5,292 nucleotides of DNA, taken from Actinomycetota bacterium (GTDB lineage Bacteria; Actinomycetota; Thermoleophilia; Gaiellales; Gaiellaceae). The notes under the pieces are model-generated. The model made no database searches, was not told the DNA's origin, and saw only the letters and a list, made by a program, of their open reading frames with translations. The DNA is taken from positions 1-5,292 of the forward strand of contig JACCZA010000029.1 in assembly GCA_013696185.1 (NCBI GenBank), written 5' to 3'. The position numbers were made by a program, and so were the translations under genes. Of the stretch, positions 1 to 4,510 are shown one piece after another; within the stretch, counting starts at the first letter, position 1, and each line of letters starts with the position of its first letter.

Positions 1-188
1 AGCGCCTGTGGCGACTCCGCGACGCGGACGCCGAGCTCGGTCGCGAGCCGTCCGGCCCGCGCGGGGTCGGCGTCCGTCACGCTCACCGCACCGACGTCGG
101 CGAGCCCGGCGAGCGTCCGCGCGTGGAGGGCTCCGATCCTGCCCACGCCGATCACCCCGAGGTGGAGCCCGCTGCCCAAACCCGCCAT
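1..188 (-). CDS. Gfo/Idh/MocA-family NAD(P)-dependent oxidoreductase, N-terminal part (cut by window edge)
   Basis: Reading the minus strand from the ATG at 188 gives 62 codons open to the window edge. The translation has a Rossmann start: a short beta strand (L-H-L-G-V-I), then the dinucleotide-binding loop G14-V-G16-R-I-G19, then A-L-H-A-R-T-L. A second strand ends in V-T-D39-A-D41, where an acidic residue usually contacts the NAD ribose. The G-x-G-R-I-G-x-x-H-A pattern is typical of the inositol 2-dehydrogenase-like branch of the Gfo/Idh/MocA family, soluble enzymes that oxidise or reduce sugars and polyols. The substrate cannot be told from this piece, and the C-terminal substrate-binding domain lies outside. 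The ATG has no clear Shine-Dalgarno sequence. An in-frame GTG at 200 is possible but sits at the foot of the 200-257 hairpin. The gene lies 95 bp downstream of the broken AraC-type gene on the same strand. Confidence 0.82.
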   Translation of the reverse strand, partial: MAGLGSGLHLGVIGVGRIGALHARTLAGLADVGAVSVTDADPARAGRLATELGVRVAESPQA

Positions 189-199
189 GGCAGCGCTCA

Positions 200-257
200 C
201 TGTAGGCGGTCGGAGCGCGCGCCCGTCGCAGGGCCCGCGCGCGCCGGCCGCCTACAG
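200..257. repeat. 58-bp interrupted palindrome (22-position arms, 14-nt loop)
   Basis: Arms 200-221 and 236-257 are inverted copies matching at 20 of 22 positions. The outer ten (CTGTAGGCGG / CCGCCTACAG) and the inner seven (GCGCGCG / CGCGCGC) are perfect. The exceptions are 210/247, a wobble on plus-strand RNA, and 214/243. The loop 222-235 can add a small CCC/GGG pairing. It begins 26 nt past the stop codon of the AraC-type gene, so a terminator for that gene is plausible, although no U-tract follows. It ends 11 nt before the oxidoreductase ATG, leaving no room for a downstream promoter, so it could instead be an operator or a leader structure acting on that gene. Confidence 0.75.
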
Positions 258-283
258 CCCCTACCGGGCCTTGCCGGATCGAG

Positions 284-787
284 TCAGGCGGCGTCGGCCA
301 CCCAGCGCATGGGGTCGCCCGCACCGAGGTCGGCGATCCCCGCGTCGATGAGGGCTCCGCAGACCAGCGTCCGGCGGTGCGCGGCGAAGGTGAGGACGTG
401 GGCGATCATGCCCCCGTGGGTGAAGACCTCGGGTGGATCGCAGACGGCATCGACGAAGGTCTCGTCGAGCCGGCCCTCGTCGACGATCCCGCGCACGTGC
501 TCGGCGAAGGCCGGGCCTGCAGCCGCGAGCCGGGCGCGCATGGCGGCGACGCTCTCGTTCTCCTCGGTCGCGAGGTCGTACTCGTGACCGGCGATCGCGG
601 CGTTCCACATCGCGAGCTGGCCGACCAGCCGCGAGAGCTGCGAGCGCAGCGTGGGCCGGTCGTCGAGGCCCTCGACGGAGATCTCGATCGGCGCGTCGAG
701 CACGCCGTCGGGCAGACGGTCTGCGCGAATCAGCAGCTCGCCCACGAGCCAGACGTGGTGGTCGACCATCCGGTTGATCAGCTCCAT
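284..787 (-). CDS. Possible separate DinB-like domain product from an internal start
   Basis: Within the broken regulator, the ATG at 787 is preceded by AAAGG with 8 nt spacing and begins exactly at the domain boundary (M-E-L-I-N-R-M-V-D-H-H-V-W). It would give a 167-aa protein covering the whole DinB-like four-helix domain without the DNA-binding part and unaffected by the frameshift. DinB-superfamily proteins are small metal-binding helical bundles, some of which use bacillithiol or mycothiol. The histidines here (the D-H-H near the start and H-V-L-T-F-A-A-H near the end) could serve as metal ligands. Use of this start is inference; in an intact gene it would simply be an internal methionine. 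Confidence 0.3.
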   Translation of the reverse strand: MELINRMVDHHVWLVGELLIRADRLPDGVLDAPIEISVEGLDDRPTLRSQLSRLVGQLAMWNAAIAGHEYDLATEENESVAAMRARLAAAGPAFAEHVRGIVDEGRLDETFVDAVCDPPEVFTHGGMIAHVLTFAAHRRTLVCGALIDAGIADLGAGDPMRWVADAA

Positions 788-1076
788 GGCAGTGACCTTT
801 CGTCGGGCCGGGACGCGCAAGCTTCCCGGCGGATGGAAGTGCACGCGGCTCGGCGCCGCGATCTCGAACTGCGATCGACCTCGACGCCATGCGGACGGCG
901 TCCGTCCGTACGCCCGGCTGAAAGCGCGGGTGAACGCCTCGTGCGAGGAGTAGCCGGCCTCGAGCGCGACGTCCAGGACGGTGCTGTCGGTCGTCAGCAG
1001 GCGGTACGCGGCCCGCTCGAGCAGGATGCGCCGGCGAAACGCCAGCGGCGGCTCCCCTGCGGTCGCGGCGACCACC

Positions 1077-1117
1077 CGGTCGAAGTGGTACCGGGTCGGT
1101 CGAAGTGGTACCGGGTC
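1077..1117. repeat. Exact 20-bp tandem duplication inside the AraC-type gene
   Basis: The unit CGGTCGAAGTGGTACCGGGT occurs at 1077-1096 and again at 1097-1116 without a mismatch, and the next base (1117) also matches. Twenty is not a multiple of three, so the second copy shifts the reading frame. On the coding (minus) strand it repeats the codons for the first recognition helix, T-R-Y-H-F-D-R. The perfect identity of the two copies suggests a recent event or a sequencing/assembly artefact. Confidence 0.97.
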
Positions 1118-1227
1118 AGGTGCACGCGCGCGGCGAGCGCCTCGCCCGTCACCTCGTGGTCGTCGAGTGTCGAGGCGAGGACCGACACGAACCGGGAGAA
1201 GGTGTTGGTCGCCGTCGTCGTGCTCAT

Positions 1228-1340
1228 GTCGCCTCATTCTGCGGAGGCGACCGCCCGGCCGCTTGATCGCGGTTGCTGAGCTCGAGCGGGAGCGCGCTAG
1301 AGTGGCCCTGGGGACGTCCGGGCGGAGCTACGAGCAGGAG
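1228..1340. promoter_or_regulatory. Divergent intergenic region between the AraC-type gene and the YcaQ-like gene
   Basis: These 113 bp separate two divergent starts and should hold both promoters. On the plus strand a weak candidate is TTGCTG (1273-1278), a 19-nt spacer and TAGAGT (1298-1303). It would place transcription start near 1310 and favour the ATG at 1341. GGAG at 1324-1327 is 13 nt from that ATG, which is rather long. On the minus strand TGAGGCGAC precedes the ATG at 1227. An ATG at 1237 lacks a Shine-Dalgarno sequence. No convincing operator was seen. Confidence 0.4.
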
Positions 1341-2345
1341 ATGTCGAACGTCACCATCGAGCGAGCGCGGCGTGTCGCCGTTCGCGCGCAGCTCCTCGAC
1401 GGCTCGGCGCGTGGCGTCCTGCAGACCGTTCGCCGGCTCGGCTTCCTCCAGATCGACCCCATCGCGACGGTCGCGCCGCCGCAGCAGCTCGTCCTCTGGA
1501 GTCGGCTGGGCGTCTATCCCACCGCCGAGCTGGAGCGCCTGCTCTGGACGGAGCGGAAGCTGTTCGAATGGAACGCGTTCATCTGGCCGATCGAGACGCT
1601 GCCGTACCTGCGCGCGCGCATGCGCCGCTACGGGCGGAACGCGACCACCGCCGGCGAGCACTATGTGAAGCAGTTCCTGGCGACGAACGCGAGCTTCCGC
1701 CGCTACATCCTGAGCGAGCTCGGTCGGCGAGGGCCGTGCCTGTCGCGTGAGCTCGAGGATCGCTCTCGCGAGTCGCGCGGCAACCATCGCTGGTTCGGCT
1801 CGCGGTACGTGACGCGGATGCTCGAGATCCTCCATCTCCGCGGCGAGGTCGCCGTCGCCGGACGCAGCGGGCAGCAGCGGCTGTGGGATCTCGCGGAGCG
1901 CTGGTATCCGGAGACGGACGCCGTGCCGCTGCGCGAGGCGAACCGGCAACTCGACGAGCAGCGTTTCCGGGCGCTCGGGGTGCGCTGGACGAGCAGGGGC
2001 GGCTTCGACTTCCATCCCGGCGTCAGCGACGAGCCCGTGCCGGATCGGGTCACCCTCTTGTCACCGTTCGACAGGTTGATCCACGACCGAGCCCGCACCG
2101 AGACGCTCTTCGGCTTTCGCTACCGGCTCGAGATGTACGTCCCGGCCGCGAGACGCGAGTACGGCTACTACGTCCTGCCGCTCCTCGTCGGCGATCGCCT
2201 CGTCGGGCGCGCCGAGCCGCGCTACGACCGCGCCGAGGGCACCCTACGAGTCCTCGGCGCCTGGGGCGACACAGCGCGCCTCCCCGAGGCGGTGGCCGGC
2301 CTGCAGGAGTTTCTCGAAGCGCAGGCGGTCCCTCGCACTGGTTGA
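1341..2345 (+). CDS. YcaQ/AlkZ-family winged-helix DNA glycosylase-like protein (HTH_42, COG3214)
   Basis: The 334-aa product matches the HTH_42 family, whose studied members (E. coli YcaQ, Streptomyces AlkZ) are DNA glycosylases that unhook interstrand crosslinks or remove bulky alkylated bases. The conserved core is visible: R-R-L-G-F-L-Q37-I-D39-P, then Q-Q-L-V-L-W-S-R-L at 48-56, L-F-E-W-N-A-F-I-W-P at 74-83, R-Y-V-T-R-M-L-E at 155-162, L-S-P-F-D-R-L-I-H-D-R at 240-250, then F-R-Y-R-L-E-M-Y-V-P-A-A and Y-G-Y-Y-V-L-P-L-L, and V-G-R-A-E-P at 288-293. Q-I-D is the QxD type reported for YcaQ-like members rather than the QxQ of AlkZ. The stretch between A-L-G (213) and L-L-S-P-F-D (239) looks shorter than in relatives I recall. 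The ATG at 1341 was chosen because it begins a normal family N-terminus (I-E-R-A-R-R-V-A-V-R-A-Q). A GTG at 1302 with GGGAG 9 nt upstream is an alternative adding 13 residues. Likely role: cytosolic base-excision repair of alkylation or crosslink damage. Confidence 0.85.
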   Translation: MSNVTIERARRVAVRAQLLDGSARGVLQTVRRLGFLQIDPIATVAPPQQLVLWSRLGVYPTAELERLLWTERKLFEWNAFIWPIETLPYLRARMRRYGRNATTAGEHYVKQFLATNASFRRYILSELGRRGPCLSRELEDRSRESRGNHRWFGSRYVTRMLEILHLRGEVAVAGRSGQQRLWDLAERWYPETDAVPLREANRQLDEQRFRALGVRWTSRGGFDFHPGVSDEPVPDRVTLLSPFDRLIHDRARTETLFGFRYRLEMYVPAARREYGYYVLPLLVGDRLVGRAEPRYDRAEGTLRVLGAWGDTARLPEAVAGLQEFLEAQAVPRTG

Positions 2346-2392
2346 CGGGCGGGCTCGGCGATCAGATCGTCAGGTCATCCCTGGTGGCCCGG
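2346..2392. other. Short convergent gap after the YcaQ-like gene
   Basis: Only 47 bp separate the stop of the glycosylase-like gene from that of the SnoaL-like gene. A loose pairing GACGGGC (2344-2350) with GCCCGGTC (2387-2394) has a bulge and a long loop and overlaps both stop codons. I see no convincing terminator here. Confidence 0.5.
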
Positions 2393-2743
2393 TCACTCGC
2401 TCGGCAGCGGCCACACGCACGCGTGGACGCAGAGCCAGCCGTCGCGGCGTCGCTCGTAGGTGTCGACGTAGCGTCCGTAGCTGCCCGGTCGCCTCGAGGT
2501 TCGAGCCGAGACGACGGCTGTGCCGCCGTCCACGTGCACCGCGACCTGGTCGATGGCGAGCGAGGGAGCCGGATTGCTGCGGAGATTGTCCACGTATCGC
2601 TCGTGCGTCCAGACCTCGCCCGTGGCGCCGTCGAGGTAGCGGAAGGACGGGGACAGGATGGGCGCGAGCAGCTCCCACGAGCCCTGGCGGAACGCCTCGA
2701 TGAACTGGAGATTGAGGTCCGTCAGCGCCTGGGTGTCGTCCAC
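2393..2743 (-). CDS. SnoaL-like / DUF4440-like NTF2-fold protein
   Basis: The 116-aa product has the NTF2-fold layout: an N-terminal helix (L-T-D-L-N-L-Q-F-I-E-A-F-R-Q-G-S-W-E-L-L), L-S-P-S-F-R-Y-L-D-G near 30-39, G-E-V-W-T-H-E-R-Y-V near 42-51, then beta strands V-A-V-H-V-D-G-G-T-A-V-V-S-A and Y-V-D-T-Y-E-R-R-R-D-G-W-L-C-V-H-A at 92-108. The D-G-W-x-C/x-V-H-A end is typical of SnoaL/DUF4440 families, which include small isomerases, hydrolases and many proteins of unknown function. No catalytic role can be fixed here. The start is GTG at 2743, decided by a strong GGAGGAGG purine run (2748-2755) a few bases upstream. The length is normal for a single NTF2 domain. Its stop is 47 bp from that of the convergent glycosylase-like gene, and it is divergent from the VOC gene. 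Confidence 0.82.
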   Translation of the reverse strand: MDDTQALTDLNLQFIEAFRQGSWELLAPILSPSFRYLDGATGEVWTHERYVDNLRSNPAPSLAIDQVAVHVDGGTAVVSARTSRRPGSYGRYVDTYERRRDGWLCVHACVWPLPSE

Positions 2744-2889
2744 GGCTCCTCCTCCCTCGGTGGTTGCCGGTCGAGCACCAGTATGCGCGATACGGCACGC
2801 GGGTCTGGCCGGATCCGGACGATTGAGAGCTCACCCGCGTCTCCGTGAGACATGGCATCCTTCGGGCAAACCGTGAGAGGAGCCGACAC
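2744..2889. promoter_or_regulatory. Divergent intergenic region between the SnoaL-like and VOC genes
   Basis: These 146 bp lie between two divergent starts and must carry both promoters unless transcription enters from elsewhere. The minus strand contains CATACT (from TATG at 2782 onward) as a weak -10 for the SnoaL-like gene, with only a poor -35. A perfect 10-bp palindrome CCGGATCCGG (2809-2818) sits near the middle and could be an operator, but its size is within chance. No strong promoter is recognisable for the VOC gene. Confidence 0.35.
2875..2882 (+). promoter_or_regulatory. Ribosome binding site that fixes the VOC start
   Basis: GAGAGGAG lies 7 nt before the ATG at 2890. The reading frame is open further upstream to an ATG at 2845, but that start has no such purine run, and the extra 15 residues do not resemble a VOC N-terminus. 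Confidence 0.75.
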
Positions 2890-3345
2890 ATGCCGCAGAA
2901 TCCGCCCGATGGGTACTCGCGGATCACGCCGTACCTGCTCTACGAGGATGGTGCCACAGCGATCGAGTTTCTGACGCGCGCGTTCGGGTTCAGGGAGCGG
3001 ATGCGGATGCCGAACGAGCAGGGCGGCGTGGCGCACGCCGAGCTCGAGTTCGAGGGTGAGGTGCTGATGCTGGGGACACCGGGCGGTGACTTCAAGAGCC
3101 CGAAGACGCGCGGGGTCGACTCACCCGCTTTCGTCCACCTCTACGTCGACGATGTCGACGCGCACTACGCGTCGGCGAAGGAAGCCGGCGCGGAGATCAC
3201 GCGCGAGCCGGAGGATCAGTTCTACGGCGACCGCACCTACGGTGCCAAGGACGCCGAGGGGCTGAGCTGGTATTTCGCCCAGCACGTCCGCGACGTGAGC
3301 CCCGAAGAGATGGCCTCACCGACGTCGGAGACGCCCGGGGAGTAG
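2890..3345 (+). CDS. VOC-family (glyoxalase/PhnB-like) protein
   Basis: The 151-aa product has the paired beta-alpha-beta-beta-beta modules of the vicinal oxygen chelate fold. Module one begins I-T-P-Y-L-L-Y-E-D-G-A-T-A-I-E-F-L-T-R-A-F-G-F (12-34) and runs to A-H49-A-E-L-E-F-E-G-E-V-L-M-L-G-T-P. Module two runs F-V-H-L-Y-V-D-D-V-D-A-H-Y (81-93) to Y-G-D-R-T-Y-G-A-K-D-A-E-G-L125-S-W-Y-F-A. This matches PhnB-like VOC proteins, cytosolic homodimers of mostly unknown substrate. In relatives I recall, the last motif is usually E-G-H-x-W-x-F; here the His is Leu125, so a metal site, if there was one, may be changed. Length is normal. The last 20 residues are polar and probably flexible. The stop (TAG at 3343) is followed by a hairpin shared with the convergent pspAA. 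Confidence 0.88.
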   Translation: MPQNPPDGYSRITPYLLYEDGATAIEFLTRAFGFRERMRMPNEQGGVAHAELEFEGEVLMLGTPGGDFKSPKTRGVDSPAFVHLYVDDVDAHYASAKEAGAEITREPEDQFYGDRTYGAKDAEGLSWYFAQHVRDVSPEEMASPTSETPGE

Positions 3346-3350
3346 GGAAA

Positions 3351-3397
3351 GCGAGCGAGCTGGGCGCGCGTTCCTCACGCGCCCAGCCCGAGCTCGC
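3351..3397. terminator. Hairpin terminator between convergent genes, probably bidirectional
   Basis: CTGGGCGCG (3360-3368) pairs perfectly with CGCGCCCAG (3378-3386) around a 9-nt loop. An outer pair GCGAGC (3351-3356) / GCTCGC (3392-3397) extends the structure. It starts 5 nt after the VOC stop and ends 1 nt before the pspAA stop read on the other strand, exactly where two convergent transcripts meet. Neither side has a clear U-tract; on the minus strand a short TTT follows at 3348-3350. Such tail-poor hairpins are usual in high-GC actinobacteria. Confidence 0.65.
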
Positions 3398-3685
3398 CTA
3401 CGCGGGCGGATCCGGGATGAAGCCGGCCCCGGAGGCCAGCTTGCGCGTCTCCTCCAAGGTGAGATCGCTCGGCGGGATCACGACGTCGGAGGCGAGGAGC
3501 TCCTCGTCGCCGATCCGCCGCCCTTCTTCGCGCACGAGCTGGCCCATCTCGTCCAGAGACCTGTCGAGAGCGCCCTCGTCCTCACGCTCCAGCGCCTCCA
3601 TCGCCTGCCGATCGAGCACGTTGAGGCGCTCCATCAACCCGTCGTCGACCTCGTACTGCCCCTCGCCGATCACGCGGACGATCAC
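3398..3685 (-). CDS. pspAA: PspA-associated protein PspAA
   Basis: The 95-aa product begins M-I-V-R-V-I-G-E-G-Q-Y-E-V and has a central acidic helical stretch (L-D-R-Q-A-M-E-A-L-E-R-E-D-E at 24-37), then L-A-S-D-V-V-I-P-P-S-D-L-T-L-E-E at 64-79. This I-V-R-I-x-G-E-G-Q-Y start with the P-S-D-L-T-L-E-E end is the mark of the small PspAA family, found next to PspA in actinobacteria and archaea. Its biochemical role is not established; it is thought to assist or regulate PspA. The start is GTG at 3685, overlapping the pspA stop by 4 nt (GTGA), with GGGAGG (3692-3697) 6 nt upstream inside pspA. Translation is therefore probably coupled. The minus-strand frame stays open far upstream beneath the neighbouring genes, but only this part resembles a protein family. 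Confidence 0.9.
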   Translation of the reverse strand: MIVRVIGEGQYEVDDGLMERLNVLDRQAMEALEREDEGALDRSLDEMGQLVREEGRRIGDEELLASDVVIPPSDLTLEETRKLASGAGFIPDPPA

Positions 3686-4419
3686 GACCGGCCTCCCGCC
3701 TCGAGCTCCTGTGGCGCGGCGCCCTGCTCGAGCTCGCCCCGTAGGCGCGCGAGGTCGGACTCGACCGACGTCGTGGTGTCGAGCTCCTGCAGCTCGCGGT
3801 CGAGGACGCTCGAGCCGGTGAAGTCCTCGAGCGTTCCCGACTCGACGAGCTCGTCCAGCGCGGCACCCCGCGCCTGCAGCTGCTCGGTGCGGTCCCGGGC
3901 CCGCTCGATCGCGAGGCCCGTCTCCGCCATCTCCTCGCCGATGCCGGTCGCGGCCTCGCCGATTCGTACTTGCGCCTCGGCCGCCGAGTACTCGGCCTTG
4001 ATCACTTCCTTCTGGCTGCGGAAGGCCTCGACTTTCATTGCGAGGCGCTGCTCGCTCTCGACCAGCTTCTGCTGCTGCTGCTCGAGCCCTGCTGCCTGCG
4101 CGTCGAGACCCTGGAGCTGTTGCTGTGCGAATGCCTTTCGCTCGAGCGCCGTGCGGGCGAGATCCTCGCGCCCGGAGGCCAGCGCCTGGCGGGCCTGGCT
4201 CTCGAGCTTGACGACCGCCGACTCGAGCTTGTCGCCCTGGAGCTGGATGCGCTTCTTCGCCGTCACGACGTCGGCGACGCCGCGCTTGACGTTCTGGAGC
4301 AACTCTCGTTGGCGTTCGTAGGAGTAGTCGAGCGTGACAGCAGGATCCTCGGCCGCTCCCAGGAGCTGCGAGATCCAGGCCTTGACCACGGTCGTCAGGC
4401 GACCGATCAAACCGTCCAT
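3682..4419 (-). CDS. pspA: PspA/IM30-family phage-shock membrane-protection protein
   Basis: The 245-aa product is almost entirely helical. It has an amphipathic N-terminal helix (M-D-G-L-I-G-R-L-T-T-V-V-K-A-W-I) of the type that touches the inner leaflet, then A-E-D-P (23-26), then a long coiled coil rich in Q, E, K and L. That coil includes the conserved G-R-E-D-L-A-R-T-A-L-E-R-K (83-95), a glutamine-rich turn at 99-117 and A-E-Y-S-A-A-E-A-Q-V-R-I near 142-153. Family members (E. coli PspA, Vipp1/IM30) form ESCRT-III-like rings or rods that stabilise and remodel the cytoplasmic membrane under stress. It is slightly longer than E. coli PspA (222 aa) because of a short C-terminal tail. The start ATG at 4419 has AGGAGG 6 nt upstream, an excellent site. 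The first gene of a two-gene operon with pspAA. No PspF-type activator or sigma-54 promoter is visible. Confidence 0.95.
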   Translation of the reverse strand: MDGLIGRLTTVVKAWISQLLGAAEDPAVTLDYSYERQRELLQNVKRGVADVVTAKKRIQLQGDKLESAVVKLESQARQALASGREDLARTALERKAFAQQQLQGLDAQAAGLEQQQQKLVESEQRLAMKVEAFRSQKEVIKAEYSAAEAQVRIGEAATGIGEEMAETGLAIERARDRTEQLQARGAALDELVESGTLEDFTGSSVLDRELQELDTTTSVESDLARLRGELEQGAAPQELEAGGRS

Positions 4420-4510
4420 GAAGTGCCTCCTCGTGGTTGGGGAGGGGATCGCCTCGCGCGCCGCTGCGGAAACGTCGTTTGCCCCCCGAGCCTGAGGGAA
4501 CGGCGAGTCG
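4420..4510. promoter_or_regulatory. Divergent promoter region between pspA and the membrane-protein gene
   Basis: These 91 bp separate the ATG of pspA from the GTG of the plus-strand gene. AGGAGG for pspA is at 4426-4431 on the minus strand. GAGGGAA (4494-4500) can serve the plus gene with 10 nt spacing. Near the middle is AAACGTCGTTT (4470-4480), two 5-bp half sites around one base, in the only A/T-containing patch, and so a candidate operator. I could not assign -35/-10 boxes with confidence, and no sigma-54 type GG/GC pair is evident. Confidence 0.45.

Larger units (their letters stand above)
284..1227 (-). pseudogene. AraC-type HTH / DinB-like domain regulator, frameshifted by a 20-bp tandem duplication
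   Basis: From the ATG at 1227 (GAGG 4 nt upstream) the first 44 codons encode the start of an AraC-type DNA-binding domain, with a first helix-turn-helix around residues 27-44 ending H-L-T-R-Y-H-F-D-R. A second copy of 20 bp then shifts the frame, and this reading stops at 994 after 77 aa. The rest continues in another frame. Deleting one copy gives an uninterrupted 307-aa protein: the first HTH, then R-I-L-L-E-R-A-A-Y-R-L, then the second HTH at about 75-97 with the AraC signature G-Y-S-S-H-E-A-F-T-R-A-F, then P-S-A-W-R, then a DinB-like four-helix domain from residue 141 (M-E-L-I-N-R-M-V-D-H-H) with H-V-L-T-F-A-A-H-R-R near the end. Fusions of this kind are common actinobacterial transcription regulators of unknown ligand. 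It is divergent from the glycosylase-like gene. It could be a real lesion, a reversible slippage site or an assembly error. The family call is firm; the functional state is not. Confidence 0.85.

Noticed and set aside
377..1279. A 300-codon plus-strand open frame opposite the AraC/DinB gene
   Set aside because: It is the antisense shadow of a clearly recognised gene and shows no domain pattern of its own.
981..1340. Upstream extension of the YcaQ-like reading frame to an ATG at 981
   Set aside because: The extra 120 residues are R/S/P-rich, run antisense through the AraC-type gene and the tandem duplication, and do not match the family N-terminus.
1224..2015. A 263-codon minus-strand open frame opposite the YcaQ-like gene
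   Set aside because: Alanine/arginine/leucine-rich antisense shadow with no family resemblance; the plus strand is strongly conserved-looking.
2359..2369. CGATCAGATCG dyad between the convergent genes
   Set aside because: A one-base centre cannot form a hairpin loop and there is no promoter context.
2809..2818. Perfect 10-bp palindrome CCGGATCCGG in the divergent region before the VOC gene
   Set aside because: Its length is within chance for a window of this size and composition; a central position alone is not enough to call an operator.
1883..2848. A 321-codon plus-strand open frame overlapping the YcaQ-like and SnoaL-like genes
   Set aside because: Arginine-rich out-of-frame translation across two recognised genes on opposite strands.
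4070..4083. Short CAG/CTG triplet run inside pspA
   Set aside because: Four or five repeats encode the Q-Q-Q-Q of the coiled coil, which is normal for PspA proteins; no sign of an unstable repeat.
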